A stretch of 17,340 nt of DNA from Pseudomonadota bacterium (GCA_023387555.1 JAEWHY010000534.1:1-17340), one strand, 5' to 3'. Positions 1 to 7,536 are shown, counted from the stretch's first letter. Numbers and translations: made by a program. Notes: generated by a model from the sequence alone, not told the origin.

Positions 1-201
1 CAAAAGAAGCCTGCCGCGGGCGAAATCCCAAGGCGGGTGATGCGCCGTGAGGCGGCCGTGTTCGTCGCAAGGCGAGCGCGGCGTATTCAGGAATGCCCTG
101 CGCTTCACGGCGCATCATTCCCCTCACCTTCTGCTTCGACGGCGTACCCGGCGCCGCAAACAACACGGGCGGCGGCGCTTGCCCGCAGATCCCCCCACAG
201 C
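1..201. other. Gene-free left edge with inverted repeat
   Basis: I find no convincing coding region here; the open frames that cross it are antisense to the gene at 202-2337. A perfect 13-bp inverted repeat is visible, TGATGCGCCGTGA at 38-50 and TCACGGCGCATCA at 105-117, with a 54-nt loop. There is no T-tract beside it, so it does not look like an ordinary intrinsic terminator. It could be part of a dispersed intergenic repeat family or an RNA structure downstream of the minus-strand operon. This cannot be decided from one copy. Confidence 0.4.
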
Positions 202-2337
202 TCAATGCCGAAACAGCATCTGCCGCCGAAGCTCGGCGAGGTGACGCACCGCCTGCAAGGCCGCCTGCAGCCGCTCGCGTTCCCTCGCCGACAGCCGCTT
301 GACCACGACCGTATTGGCCGGAGGCCGGCCATGGTGAATGTCGTCGAGCTGCTGCGCGAGGACCAATTCGAGGAACGTCGCATGGGCGTCCAGCAGCGCG
401 TCGATATCGCGGTCGCTGCCGAGCCCGAGGGCGCGGACGCCGAGAAGCCGCGCCGGCGTCGCACGCTCCACGACATGATGGCGGATCGCCAGCACGCGCG
501 CCGTCGATACGATCCCGAACAGGCCGGCGCGCTTGAGATCGACACGGCCCTGCTCGGTCCGGATGCCGCCGAACAAGCCGAGCGCGTTGTCGACATGTCC
601 CGCCGCCTCCGCCAGCAGCTTGGCGAATTCGGCCTTGCCGTTCGCCATGTCGAAGGCGTGCCGCCACAGCGCGTCGGCCATCGCCAGATCGCCGTGCACG
701 CCGCGCATGTCGAAGAAGATATCGACGGCGAGCAGGTCGGAGGGGCTCGAGCGTCCGACCCAGTCCCTGATCCGGTCATGCCAGGTCGCAACCGAACCGC
801 GCCATTGCGCGTTGCTGGCCATCACGCCGCCGGTGCAATAGGGCACGCCGACCTCGTCGAGAATGTCGGCGACATGCGTGCCGAGCGCGGCGAACCAGGT
901 GTCTTCCGGCCCGCCCGGATCGCCCTGCGCGAACACCAGCGCATTGTCCTGATCCATCGCAAGCAGGCTTTCGCCGCGCCCGCCGGAGCCGAGCACGGTC
1001 ATCGCATAGTCGCAGGGCGGCCCGCCGAGCCCGGCCTCGCGCATGCGGCCTTCGGCAATCGCCGCGGCCTGCCGGGTCAGCGCGCCGAGTTCGCGCGAAA
1101 CCACGGCCGCGATGTCGCGCGCCGTCACGCTCTCGGCCAGCAGGGACGCGGCGACATGCGCGAGCTTCGCCCAGGCGCGCCCCAGCGCCGGAACATCCTC
1201 CGCCTGGTCGATCTCGTCGCCGAGCGAGACCGCCTCCCCCGCGCGCAGCCGCAACAGGTCGCGCGCCGACAGCGCCCCGACCAGATGCCCCGCCGCATCG
1301 ACCACGCCGAGATGGCGGATCTTCAGCCGGCTCATCCGTCCGATGGCGCGGTAGACGAAGGCATCGGCGGGAATCACCGCAAGCGGCTGGCTGGCGAACG
1401 ACGTCACGCCGAGTTTCAGCGCGCCCTCGCCTTTGGTCGCCAGCGCCCGCAGGATGTCGCGCTCGGTGATGATGGCGGCAGCGGAGGCCGGCAGCTTGTC
1501 CGGGATGTGTTCGTGCGGCACCACGAACAGCGACGATATCCGCTCGCCGATGATGAGGCCGAGCGCGTCCCCCAGGGTTTTGCCGGAGGAGATCAGGCGC
1601 GGCGGCTTACTCATGACGTCGCGGACGCGGTGGCGGTAGGGATAGCTGTCGATCCGCCGAAGCGTGCGTTCCGCCCCGGCAAGATCGCTGCGGGTGTCGG
1701 GCGTGACCCAGCCGGCGCGGTGCTGCTGGTCCAGCACCTCGGTGAGGGCACGGCAGGCCTGCCAGGCTTCGGCGAAGGTCCGGATGCCGCCCTCGCGCAG
1801 TTTCGGGACCAGCGCCTGGAAGATTCGGGCCGTAGTCAGGGCATCGCCCAGCGCGGAATGCCGGTTGGCGACCTCGACGCCGAGCCATTGCGCCAGTTGT
1901 TCGAGCGAGTAGCCGCCGAGCCGCGGCTCGACCACTTGCGCCAGATGCTGGGTGTCGAGTGCCCGCGGCCGCTGCCAGTGCAGACCGGCCCGCTCGCATT
2001 CACGCTGCAGCACGGCGAGATCGAAACCGATCGTATGACCGATCGTCACCGACGCGCCGACGAATTCGGAATAATCCGGCCAGACCTGCGGGAACGACGG
2101 CGCATGGGCGACCGCCGCGCTGTCGATCCCATGGATCGCCGTCGATTCGCGCGGAATGGGCTCGCCGGGATTGATCAGCCGGCGAAAGCTCCGGGTCTCT
2201 TCGATCCTCCCCGACACGATCGGCACCGCAGCGACCTCGATCAGCCGGGCCTTGCGGGGATCGAGGCCTGTCGTTTCGGTGTCTATGACGACGGCATTGA
2301 GCGCAATCAGCGGCGTCGCATTGGTAACCGCGGCCAT
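202..2337 (-). CDS. DEDDh exonuclease-CBS-DUF294 nucleotidyltransferase fusion protein
   Basis: The 711-residue protein carries three modules. Residues about 12-175 form a DnaQ-like 3'-5' exonuclease with the full DEDDh set: D19 and E21 (DTETTG), D106 (GFD), H160 and D165 (RHSALGD). Residues about 238-370 form a pair of CBS domains, which usually bind adenine nucleotides and act as an energy or ligand sensor. From about 380 onwards is a DUF294 putative nucleotidyltransferase, with GSGGRGE at 450-456 and DQD at 462-464, followed by a DUF294 C-terminal helical region. Related DUF294 proteins often have a cyclic-nucleotide-binding domain at the N-terminus; here an exonuclease occupies that place. 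The ATG at 2337 has GGAG about 7 nt upstream. It lies 21 nt after the 2359-2973 gene and is probably co-transcribed with it, divergently from the symporter genes, so a regulatory role in solute uptake is inferred. The substrate of the transferase domain is unknown. Confidence 0.88.
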   Translation of the reverse strand: MAAVTNATPLIALNAVVIDTETTGLDPRKARLIEVAAVPIVSGRIEETRSFRRLINPGEPIPRESTAIHGIDSAAVAHAPSFPQVWPDYSEFVGASVTIGHTIGFDLAVLQRECERAGLHWQRPRALDTQHLAQVVEPRLGGYSLEQLAQWLGVEVANRHSALGDALTTARIFQALVPKLREGGIRTFAEAWQACRALTEVLDQQHRAGWVTPDTRSDLAGAERTLRRIDSYPYRHRVRDVMSKPPRLISSGKTLGDALGLIIGERISSLFVVPHEHIPDKLPASAAAIITERDILRALATKGEGALKLGVTSFASQPLAVIPADAFVYRAIGRMSRLKIRHLGVVDAAGHLVGALSARDLLRLRAGEAVSLGDEIDQAEDVPALGRAWAKLAHVAASLLAESVTARDIAAVVSRELGALTRQAAAIAEGRMREAGLGGPPCDYAMTVLGSGGRGESLLAMDQDNALVFAQGDPGGPEDTWFAALGTHVADILDEVGVPYCTGGVMASNAQWRGSVATWHDRIRDWVGRSSPSDLLAVDIFFDMRGVHGDLAMADALWRHAFDMANGKAEFAKLLAEAAGHVDNALGLFGGIRTEQGRVDLKRAGLFGIVSTARVLAIRHHVVERATPARLLGVRALGLGSDRDIDALLDAHATFLELVLAQQLDDIHHGRPPANTVVVKRLSARERERLQAALQAVRHLAELRRQMLFRH

Positions 2338-2358
2338 GATGGCGCTCCGTGGCGGACG

Positions 2359-2973
2359 CTAGATCGCGCCGCTCATTTGCCGCGCCATTTGCGACGCATC
2401 CATGCGGCCGACCAGTTCCTCATGCATCTTCACCAGATGAAGCTGCATGAAGCCGCGCGCGGTCGGGGCATCCGGCGTGAGGAATTGCTGGTCGAACGGC
2501 ATCATCTCGAAATAGCGGTCGGCGAACGGCACCGGAATATCGATGACCCGCTTGGGCGGATGGGTCGAAAGCCGCTCCAGATGCAGCGCGAGATCGGCGC
2601 GGCCCGCGGCCCATTCGTCTTCGGTCAGAGCCTCCGGGCGCGGATAGCGGTCGTACACCGACAGCACGAGCTTGATGAGCGGATCGAGCACACTTCGCCG
2701 GTCGAGCGTTGCATGCGGCGCAAGCGCGACTTCGACGGTCTCGCCTACCATGGCCAGCCCCAACGGGAAGGCGCGCCAGCGCGACCTGTCGAGCGCCTTC
2801 TGGAAACCCGCGTCAGCCAGCATGATCTTCGAGTAGGGGCCCGAGCGGGCACGCGCATAATCGTAGATGCCTTTCTGCACAAGAAAGGCGCCGTTCTCAT
2901 CGATGAAGACGGCGAGTTGCTCCGGTGTGACGATCGCGGGTTTGCGGCGACGCAAAAAATCGAAAAGGCCCAT
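2359..2973 (-). CDS. Conserved hypothetical protein, first gene of the exonuclease-DUF294 operon
   Basis: A 204-residue soluble protein starting MGLFDFLRRRKP, with AAGGAT about 5 nt before the ATG. I do not recognise a named domain. It has no signal peptide or membrane segment. The N-terminus is basic and the rest is mixed alpha/beta in character, with a middle section predicting helices (LDPLIKLVLSVYDRY) and an acidic stretch (EALTEDEWAAGRADLALHLERL). Only 21 nt separate its stop from the next start, so the two genes very likely share a transcript. Its place between the divergent symporter promoter and the DUF294 fusion gene suggests a role in the same regulatory unit, but that is inference from position only. 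Confidence 0.75.
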   Translation of the reverse strand: MGLFDFLRRRKPAIVTPEQLAVFIDENGAFLVQKGIYDYARARSGPYSKIMLADAGFQKALDRSRWRAFPLGLAMVGETVEVALAPHATLDRRSVLDPLIKLVLSVYDRYPRPEALTEDEWAAGRADLALHLERLSTHPPKRVIDIPVPFADRYFEMMPFDQQFLTPDAPTARGFMQLHLVKMHEELVGRMDASQMARQMSGAI

Positions 2974-3283
2974 ACGTATCCTTACTCACTGATCGCGCTT
3001 CGCTGCATTGCAATTCGCATCTCGCATCTGCGAAGGCGCGCGTTCGACGAAAGACTAGCAAGTTCAATGCGTAAAAGCCCAAATTTGGCCGAAAGTCTTA
3101 TAAGGGCCACCGCCGGGTCGATGTTAATTTTTCGTATCCGTCTGCAACGCGGCAACAAGACCGTGTCACAGACAGCGGCAATCCTGGGGAGGTGCCGCAT
3201 ACCCGCCGGGGCGACCGGTCCTCCCTGATTAACACGCCGGATGCGCGTGCGTCCGGTGTTCACGGAGGGAGGGCATCCGACTC
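2974..3283. promoter_or_regulatory. Divergent intergenic region between the DUF294 operon and the symporter operon
   Basis: These 310 bases have no credible gene. The region must hold the promoters for both divergent operons. It has AT-rich patches at about 3080-3105 (including the palindrome CTTATAAG) and 3121-3136 that could be promoter cores, but no -35/-10 pair with good spacing stands out. GCGGCAA occurs twice, at about 3150 and 3176. A GGAGGGAGGG purine tract at 3264-3273 is the likely ribosome binding site for the small symporter subunit, about 10 nt before its ATG. Confidence 0.5.
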
Positions 3284-3565
3284 ATGTCACAGCAGACAAC
3301 AACGTCTTCGACGTCTGCCAATGACGAGGCTCATTGGCGCAAGACGACCAACCTGATGTGGATCCATCTCGCGATCTGGTTCTTCTTCGGTTACGTGATC
3401 CACATGTTCGCGCCGGTGCTGAACAAGATCGTCATCGCCGGATTCCCGCTCGGCTTCTACATGGCCGCGCAAGGCTCGCTGATCGCGTTCGTGATCCAGC
3501 TCTTCGTATTCGCGAGGCAGCAGGACAGCATCGACCGCGAATTCGGCGTCGCTGAAGACGATTGA
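3284..3565 (+). CDS. Sodium:solute symporter small subunit (DUF4212)
   Basis: A 93-residue protein with a hydrophilic start rich in Ser/Thr, then two membrane helices (about residues 22-45 and 50-75) and a charged cytosolic end (RQQDSIDREFGVAEDD). The patterns NLMWIHLAIWFF, FPLGFYMAAQGS and FVIQLFVFA are typical of the DUF4212 family, the small subunit that accompanies VC_2705-type sodium:solute symporters. The next gene starts 14 nt after its stop, and the ribosome binding site of that gene overlaps the stop codon, so the two are translated from one message. The role of the small subunit is not well defined in the family; it probably supports assembly or activity of the large subunit in the inner membrane. 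Confidence 0.92.
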   Translation: MSQQTTTSSTSANDEAHWRKTTNLMWIHLAIWFFFGYVIHMFAPVLNKIVIAGFPLGFYMAAQGSLIAFVIQLFVFARQQDSIDREFGVAEDD

Positions 3566-3579
3566 GGGAGGACACGAAC

Positions 3580-5550
3580 ATGGCAACTCCCGCTCAGACT
3601 TCCGGCGGAAACGACTTCATCAACAATCTTGGCAAGATCTACGGGCTTTATACCGGCGGCTTTCTTGCTTTCGTGGTGCTGCTCGCCATTCTCGAACAGG
3701 TCGGCGTCCCGAACCGGATCCTCGGCTATCTGTTCGTGTTCTTCACCATCGCGGTCTACGCGATCATCGGCGTGCTCTCGCGCACCGCACAGGTGTCCGA
3801 ATATTACGTCGCCGGCCGGCGCGTTCCGGCGCTCTACAACGGCATGGCCACCGGCGCGGACTGGATGTCGGCGGCGTCGTTCGTCGGCATGGCAGGCACG
3901 CTGTTCCTGCTCGGCTATGACGGCCTTGCCTGGGTGCTCGGCTGGACCGGCGGTTACGTTCTGGTGTCGGTGCTGGTCGGCCCGTATCTGCGCAAGTTCG
4001 GTGCCTACACCGTTCCGGACTTCATGTCGTTCCGCTTCGGCGGCAACTTCGCGCGCTTCCTGGCCGTGGTCGTGCTGTTCGCCTGCTCCTTCACCTATGT
4101 GACGGCGCAGATTTTCGGCACCGGCATCATCGCCTCGCGCTTCCTTGGCATGTCGTTCGAAATCGCGGTGTTCGTCGGTCTCGTCGGCATCCTGCTCTGC
4201 TCGATGCTGGGCGGCATGCGTGCGGTGACCTGGACGCAGATCGCCCAGTACATCGTGCTGATCGTGGCCTATTTGACCCCGATCGTGATCCTGTCCACGC
4301 AGAAGTTCGGCATCCCGATCCCACAGCTGACCTACGGTCAGGCGCTGGCGGACATCGCCGCACGCGAAGGACAGATGCTGCAGAGCGGCCTTGCGACGGC
4401 GGCCAACCTCAAGGTGCATACCGCACCGTGGTCGACCTACACCCCGCTCAACTTCTTCGCGATCATCCTCTGCATGATGGTGGGTACGGCTTCGCTGCCG
4501 CACATCCTGATGCGTTACTTCACCACCCCGTCGGTGCGTGAAGCCCGTCAGTCGGTGGCCTGGTCGCTGTTCTTCATCTTCCTGCTGTACTTCTCGGCGC
4601 CGGCCTATGCGGCATTCTCCAAGCTGGAGGTGTACACCAACATCATCGGCCGCAACGTGGCGGACATCCGTCCCTGGATGTTCACATGGGGCGAACTCGG
4701 CCTGATCCAGGTCTGCGGCAAGAATGCCGCCAGTCTGCAGGCCGTGCTCGATGCGTGTAAAGCAGCCGGCACCGAGGTCGTGCGCCTGCAGGACTTCGTC
4801 ATCAATACCGACGTGATCGTGCTGTCGACCCCGGAAATCGCGGGTCTGCCGTATGTGATCTCGGGCCTGGTCGCAGCCGGCGGTCTTGCCGCCGCGCTTT
4901 CGACCGCGGACGGCCTGCTGCTCGCCATCGCCAACGCGCTGTCGCACGACATCTACTACAAGATGATCGATCCGAACGCGCCGACGGTGCGCCGCCTCAC
5001 TGTCGCCCGCGTCCTGCTTCTGGTCGTGGCGATTGCGGCGGCAGCGACCGCAGCCACCAGACCGGGTGACATCCTGGCGATGGTGGGCTGGGCGTTCTCG
5101 CTGGCGATGGCCGGTAACTTCCCGGCGCTCGTGATGGGCATCTGGTGGAAACGGGCAACGACCGGTGGCGCCATTGCCGGCATCATCGGCGGCTTCGGCA
5201 TCGCCCTGCTCTACCTGGTCGTGACGCGGTATTTCCCCGGCTTCGGTGTGAAGTATCTCGGCATGTGGTCGCTGCCCAACCCGGCCGGCAATCCGCTGGT
5301 CGACCTGACCAAGGCGATGGCCGCCCCGAACGCGATGGATAGCTGGGTTGCCCTGTCGCACCCGATGGCCAGCAAGGTCGGATGGTTCGGCATCAACAAC
5401 ATCGCCGCGGGATTGATCGGCATGCCGGTCGGCTTCGCGCTGATCTACATCGTCAGCCTGATGGGCAAGGAGCCGTCGAAGGAGATGCAGGCCTTCGTCG
5501 ACGAAATCCGCAAGCCCCGCGGCCGCACGGTGCTGCAGGAAAAGGACTGA
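3580..5550 (+). CDS. Sodium:solute symporter large subunit, VC_2705 subfamily (acetate-permease-like)
   Basis: A 656-residue polytopic inner-membrane protein of the SSS family with roughly 13 hydrophobic helices. The signature SEYYVAGRRVPALYNGMATGADWMSA at the start of the conserved core and the later GLAAALSTADGLLLAIANALSHDIYYK segment are characteristic. It probably imports a monocarboxylate such as acetate with Na+; the substrate is inferred from the family. I place the start at the ATG at 3580, with GGGAGGA at 3566-3572 about 7 nt upstream, rather than the in-frame TTG at 3562 that overlaps the previous stop. A periplasmic insert of about 60 residues (around 260-300) and another around 375-410 are normal for this subfamily. 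The gene is followed by a strong terminator, so the operon ends here. The divergent DUF294 fusion gene is a common kind of neighbour for this subfamily. Confidence 0.92.
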   Translation: MATPAQTSGGNDFINNLGKIYGLYTGGFLAFVVLLAILEQVGVPNRILGYLFVFFTIAVYAIIGVLSRTAQVSEYYVAGRRVPALYNGMATGADWMSAASFVGMAGTLFLLGYDGLAWVLGWTGGYVLVSVLVGPYLRKFGAYTVPDFMSFRFGGNFARFLAVVVLFACSFTYVTAQIFGTGIIASRFLGMSFEIAVFVGLVGILLCSMLGGMRAVTWTQIAQYIVLIVAYLTPIVILSTQKFGIPIPQLTYGQALADIAAREGQMLQSGLATAANLKVHTAPWSTYTPLNFFAIILCMMVGTASLPHILMRYFTTPSVREARQSVAWSLFFIFLLYFSAPAYAAFSKLEVYTNIIGRNVADIRPWMFTWGELGLIQVCGKNAASLQAVLDACKAAGTEVVRLQDFVINTDVIVLSTPEIAGLPYVISGLVAAGGLAAALSTADGLLLAIANALSHDIYYKMIDPNAPTVRRLTVARVLLLVVAIAAAATAATRPGDILAMVGWAFSLAMAGNFPALVMGIWWKRATTGGAIAGIIGGFGIALLYLVVTRYFPGFGVKYLGMWSLPNPAGNPLVDLTKAMAAPNAMDSWVALSHPMASKVGWFGINNIAAGLIGMPVGFALIYIVSLMGKEPSKEMQAFVDEIRKPRGRTVLQEKD

Positions 5551-5576
5551 GCCTCTTCAAGAAGGCGTCAAACAAG

Positions 5577-5611
5577 ACGGGGCCCGGTCATCCGGGCCCC
5601 GTTGCTTTTTT
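5577..5611 (+). terminator. Rho-independent terminator of the symporter operon
   Basis: A perfect 11-bp stem, ACGGGGCCCGG at 5577-5587 and CCGGGCCCCGT at 5592-5602, has a TCAT loop. It is followed by TGC and six T residues at 5606-5611. It lies 26 nt after the stop codon of the large symporter subunit and before the next gene pair. Confidence 0.93.
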
Positions 5612-5672
5612 ACGAGACCACATTCACGCTTTGCTTTAGAGCTTAGGTCGAGCCACGAAATCGGGTCAGCGC

Positions 5673-5981
5673 GTGCAATCCTCGTTCTGGAGCCTCTGGT
5701 ACTTCAATCTGCCGAACTTCGTCCTCGCGGTCGTGATGTACACGATGCTCGGCCGCGCCTTGCTGGGACTGTTCGTCCAACCGGATTCCAAGAATTACAT
5801 CTGGCGCGCCTTCTGCGCGATCACCGATCCATTCCTGAAGGTGTTCGCCCATGTCACGCCGAAGGCGACGGCGCCGGTCGTGCTGTGGCTGTTCGGATTC
5901 GTCTGGATGTTCTGGCTGCGGCTTCTGCTGTTCATTGTCTTCTTTGCCACCGGCCTCCTGAAGGTGGGTGTCGGTCAATGA
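5673..5981 (+). CDS. Small integral membrane protein, YggT-like
   Basis: A 102-residue protein with hydrophobic segments at about 8-32 (FNLPNFVLAVVMYTMLGRALLGL) and 68-96, and the middle motif WRAFCAITDPFLKVFAHVTPKA. A transmembrane helix, then a 'tDP-lk----tP' loop, then a second helix resembles the YggT family, inner-membrane proteins of poorly defined role. The start is a GTG at 5673: an in-frame stop lies at 5637 and no better start codon exists between, but no clear Shine-Dalgarno sequence precedes it, so the exact start is uncertain. Its stop overlaps the start of the next gene (ATGA at 5978-5981), implying translational coupling. Confidence 0.75.
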   Translation: MQSSFWSLWYFNLPNFVLAVVMYTMLGRALLGLFVQPDSKNYIWRAFCAITDPFLKVFAHVTPKATAPVVLWLFGFVWMFWLRLLLFIVFFATGLLKVGVGQ

Positions 5982-6304
5982 ACGAACGCAGCTTCTATTA
6001 CATCGGCATTGCCTTCTTCGGCATGATCAACGGCATCTTCAATCCGTTCTTCGTGATCGTCTTCCAGGTGTCGATCTACCTGATGTCGGCGCCGTTGTTC
6101 GAGTCGACCGCGGCAATCGCCTATTTCGCCTCGCTGATGCTGTCGACCGGCACCGTCATCCTCGGCGGCATCCCGGCCGCCCTGTACGAGCGCTACATCG
6201 GAGCCAAGGACGACTCGACCATCACCTCGCTGTGGATCTGGCTGGCCGGCACCGCGATCCTGACCCTGCCGGCGATCGGTAACTTTCTCAGCATCGGGCT
6301 GTAG
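5978..6304 (+). CDS. Conserved small membrane protein, coupled to the YggT-like gene
   Basis: A 108-residue protein with three or four predicted membrane helices (about residues 7-28, 42-68 and 85-105) joined by short loops; the last loop is charged (ALYERYIGAKDDSTI). I do not recognise a named family. The ATGA overlap with the upstream gene indicates tight co-expression, and the two may form a small membrane complex. GGTGGGTGTCGGTCA just before the ATG gives a modest ribosome binding site, so coupling to upstream translation is likely. No function can be assigned. Confidence 0.78.
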   Translation: MNERSFYYIGIAFFGMINGIFNPFFVIVFQVSIYLMSAPLFESTAAIAYFASLMLSTGTVILGGIPAALYERYIGAKDDSTITSLWIWLAGTAILTLPAIGNFLSIGL

Positions 6305-6321
6305 CGGCTCTTTATCGGGGA

Positions 6322-6338
6322 CTCGCCCGCGGGGCGAG
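6322..6338 (+). other. GC-rich hairpin after the small membrane-protein pair
   Basis: CTCGCCC (6322-6328) and GGGCGAG (6332-6338) pair around a GCG loop, 17 nt after the stop at 6304. No T-tract follows, so it is only a weak terminator candidate; it might instead stabilise the 3' end of the transcript. Confidence 0.35.
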
Positions 6339-6444
6339 GCAAGGTACGCACCGTTGCGCGAGGAAGACGCATCAAATCCTCCGGCGGATGCTCTCGCGAA
6401 CGTGCGCCAAACCCCGGCGCCGTGACGTTTTCCTGCCGCTTTCC

Positions 6445-6470
6445 GGAACCAGCCTGAGGGCGGCCGCGTT
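6445..6470 (+). promoter_or_regulatory. EcfG-type (general stress response) promoter
   Basis: GGAAC at 6445-6449 and CGTT at 6467-6470 are separated by 17 nt. This is an exact match to the GGAAC-N16/17-CGTT pattern recognised by the alphaproteobacterial general stress sigma factor EcfG. It lies in a 269-bp non-coding stretch (6305-6573) and points at the membrane-protein gene starting at 6574, giving a leader of about 100 nt. The match is seen directly; use by EcfG is inferred. Confidence 0.6.
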
Positions 6471-6573
6471 CCATCGGATGGTTTGGGCAGCGGCACAACA
6501 CTGACATTCTGTAATCGGATATCAAGGGCGTATCGGTTCAATAGGGCAGGTGTCCGTATTCAGGGAGACCCGC

Positions 6574-6936
6574 ATGGATAATTTCGCACGCTTTGCGTTC
6601 TTTACGATCGCCCGTGACGCCGGCGTAGCGGCCTTCGCCGCGGTCATTCTGATGCTCGCCTACAGCTTCAACCCTCCGCTGTCCCTCGTCCTCGGCGCCT
6701 CCGTGGCGATGTTTTTCGCCGGCGTCATGCTGGTCAGGGCGCTGTTCCTGACCGAGGACCGGGTGGTGGCAACAGAGCCCTGGCAGGTGATGGAGCCCGA
6801 TCAGCGGCCAATCGGCGAGGTCGGACGGGCGGTCGCCTGCGAACGGTTCGAGACCATGCTGCTGATCGCCGCCAAGAACGCGGCCGGGATAGCCTCCGTC
6901 CTGTTCGCATTGGGCCTGCTGAGCTCATGGGCGTGA
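6574..6936 (+). CDS. Small membrane protein downstream of an EcfG-type promoter
   Basis: A 120-residue protein with predicted membrane helices at about 13-33, 37-58 and 99-118 and a charged central loop (TEDRVVATEPWQVMEPDQRP). The ATG at 6574 has GGGAGA at 6563-6568, which decides it over the GTG at 6550. I do not recognise a named domain. It resembles the next gene product in order of elements: a first helix ending in YSFNPPL, a second helix, T-E-x-W, then R-P, and a last helix. The two are probably diverged tandem duplicates. The promoter upstream suggests stress-induced expression. Function unknown. Confidence 0.75.
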   Translation: MDNFARFAFFTIARDAGVAAFAAVILMLAYSFNPPLSLVLGASVAMFFAGVMLVRALFLTEDRVVATEPWQVMEPDQRPIGEVGRAVACERFETMLLIAAKNAAGIASVLFALGLLSSWA

Positions 6937-6945
6937 GGGCCGCGC

Positions 6946-6981
6946 ACACCGGTTCGTGAGCGGCAGCGGCGCCGGTGTTTT
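6946..6981 (+). terminator. Possible weak terminator between the two paralogous membrane-protein genes
   Basis: ACACCGG at 6946-6952 and CCGGTGT at 6972-6978 form a 7-bp stem with a 19-nt loop, ending in four T residues at 6978-6981. The long loop and short T-tract make it a weak candidate that may only reduce read-through to the gene at 7015. Confidence 0.3.
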
Positions 6982-7014
6982 GCTAGCCTGCACAGGCCCA
7001 CGAGAGGCGACCAG

Positions 7015-7521
7015 ATGGAACATATGCGACGCGTCGCGTACGAGACCGTGTTGCGCGCCTGCGGCTTCGCCTCGCTCGGCATCTTCTGTGTCATGACCGG
7101 GATGTCGTTCAATCCGCGGCTGGCTTTCCAGGCCGGGGGCTTCCTGACCACCATCATGGCTTTCGTTCTGGTCCTCAAAGCACGCGAAGCGCTGACCAAG
7201 GACTATCGAAGGACCGAGATGTGGCTCTACATCGACAAGAATTTCCGGCCGCCAGAGGCCTATGCGCAATGGGCGAGCGCGACGGTCCTGCGGGATACCT
7301 ACCTGACCTTCGCGCTGTGGACCTCGCTGATTTCGATCGCGATGTGGACGCTGGCCCTGATCTTCTCCCTGGCCGGGACGCATTCTACGCTCTCGCGCGA
7401 TCAGTCCGCGCCAAAGGCACGGACTGAAGTGCCGGCCGCACAGGTGCAGCCGGTTGCTGTTACGGTGACGAACGCATCGCCGCGTCCGGCTCCTTCCATC
7501 CGCTATCAGGTGTTTCCCTGA
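7015..7521 (+). CDS. Small membrane protein, paralogue of the preceding gene product
   Basis: A 168-residue protein with membrane helices at about 12-32, 36-57 and 98-123 and a Pro/Ala/Val-rich hydrophilic tail of about 45 residues. The ATG at 7015 is placed 7 nt after GAGAGG (7002-7007); a second ATG at 7024 is less well spaced. The arrangement MSFNPRL, LVLKA, TEMWLYIDKNFRPPEAY and then a last helix parallels the 6574-6936 product, suggesting ancient tandem duplication with a gained C-terminal tail here. It could share the EcfG-type transcript, subject to the weak hairpin between them. It converges on the outer-membrane gene, 15 nt away. Function unknown. Confidence 0.75.
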   Translation: MEHMRRVAYETVLRACGFASLGIFCVMTGMSFNPRLAFQAGGFLTTIMAFVLVLKAREALTKDYRRTEMWLYIDKNFRPPEAYAQWASATVLRDTYLTFALWTSLISIAMWTLALIFSLAGTHSTLSRDQSAPKARTEVPAAQVQPVAVTVTNASPRPAPSIRYQVFP

Positions 7522-7536
7522 ACGCAGCTTCGCCGG

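Noticed and set aside
37..3228. A 1063-codon plus-strand open frame
   Set aside because: It lies antisense to two genes with clear domains, motifs and ribosome binding sites. Its protein is very rich in Arg, Gly, Ala, His and Asp with no domain pattern, as expected for a shadow frame in GC-rich DNA.
3562..3579. TTG at 3562 as start of the symporter large subunit
   Set aside because: The ATG at 3580 has a well-spaced GGGAGGA; the six extra codons would be encoded by the ribosome binding site itself.
3457..5361. A 634-codon minus-strand open frame opposite the symporter genes
   Set aside because: Its composition (Arg, His, Gln, Glu, Asp) is that of a reverse-complement shadow of membrane-protein codons, and the plus strand encodes well-recognised symporter subunits.
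6478..6504. Eight-codon open frame (MVWAAAQH) at the expected EcfG transcript start
   Set aside because: No ribosome binding site, no repeated regulatory codons, and no adjacent attenuator structure.
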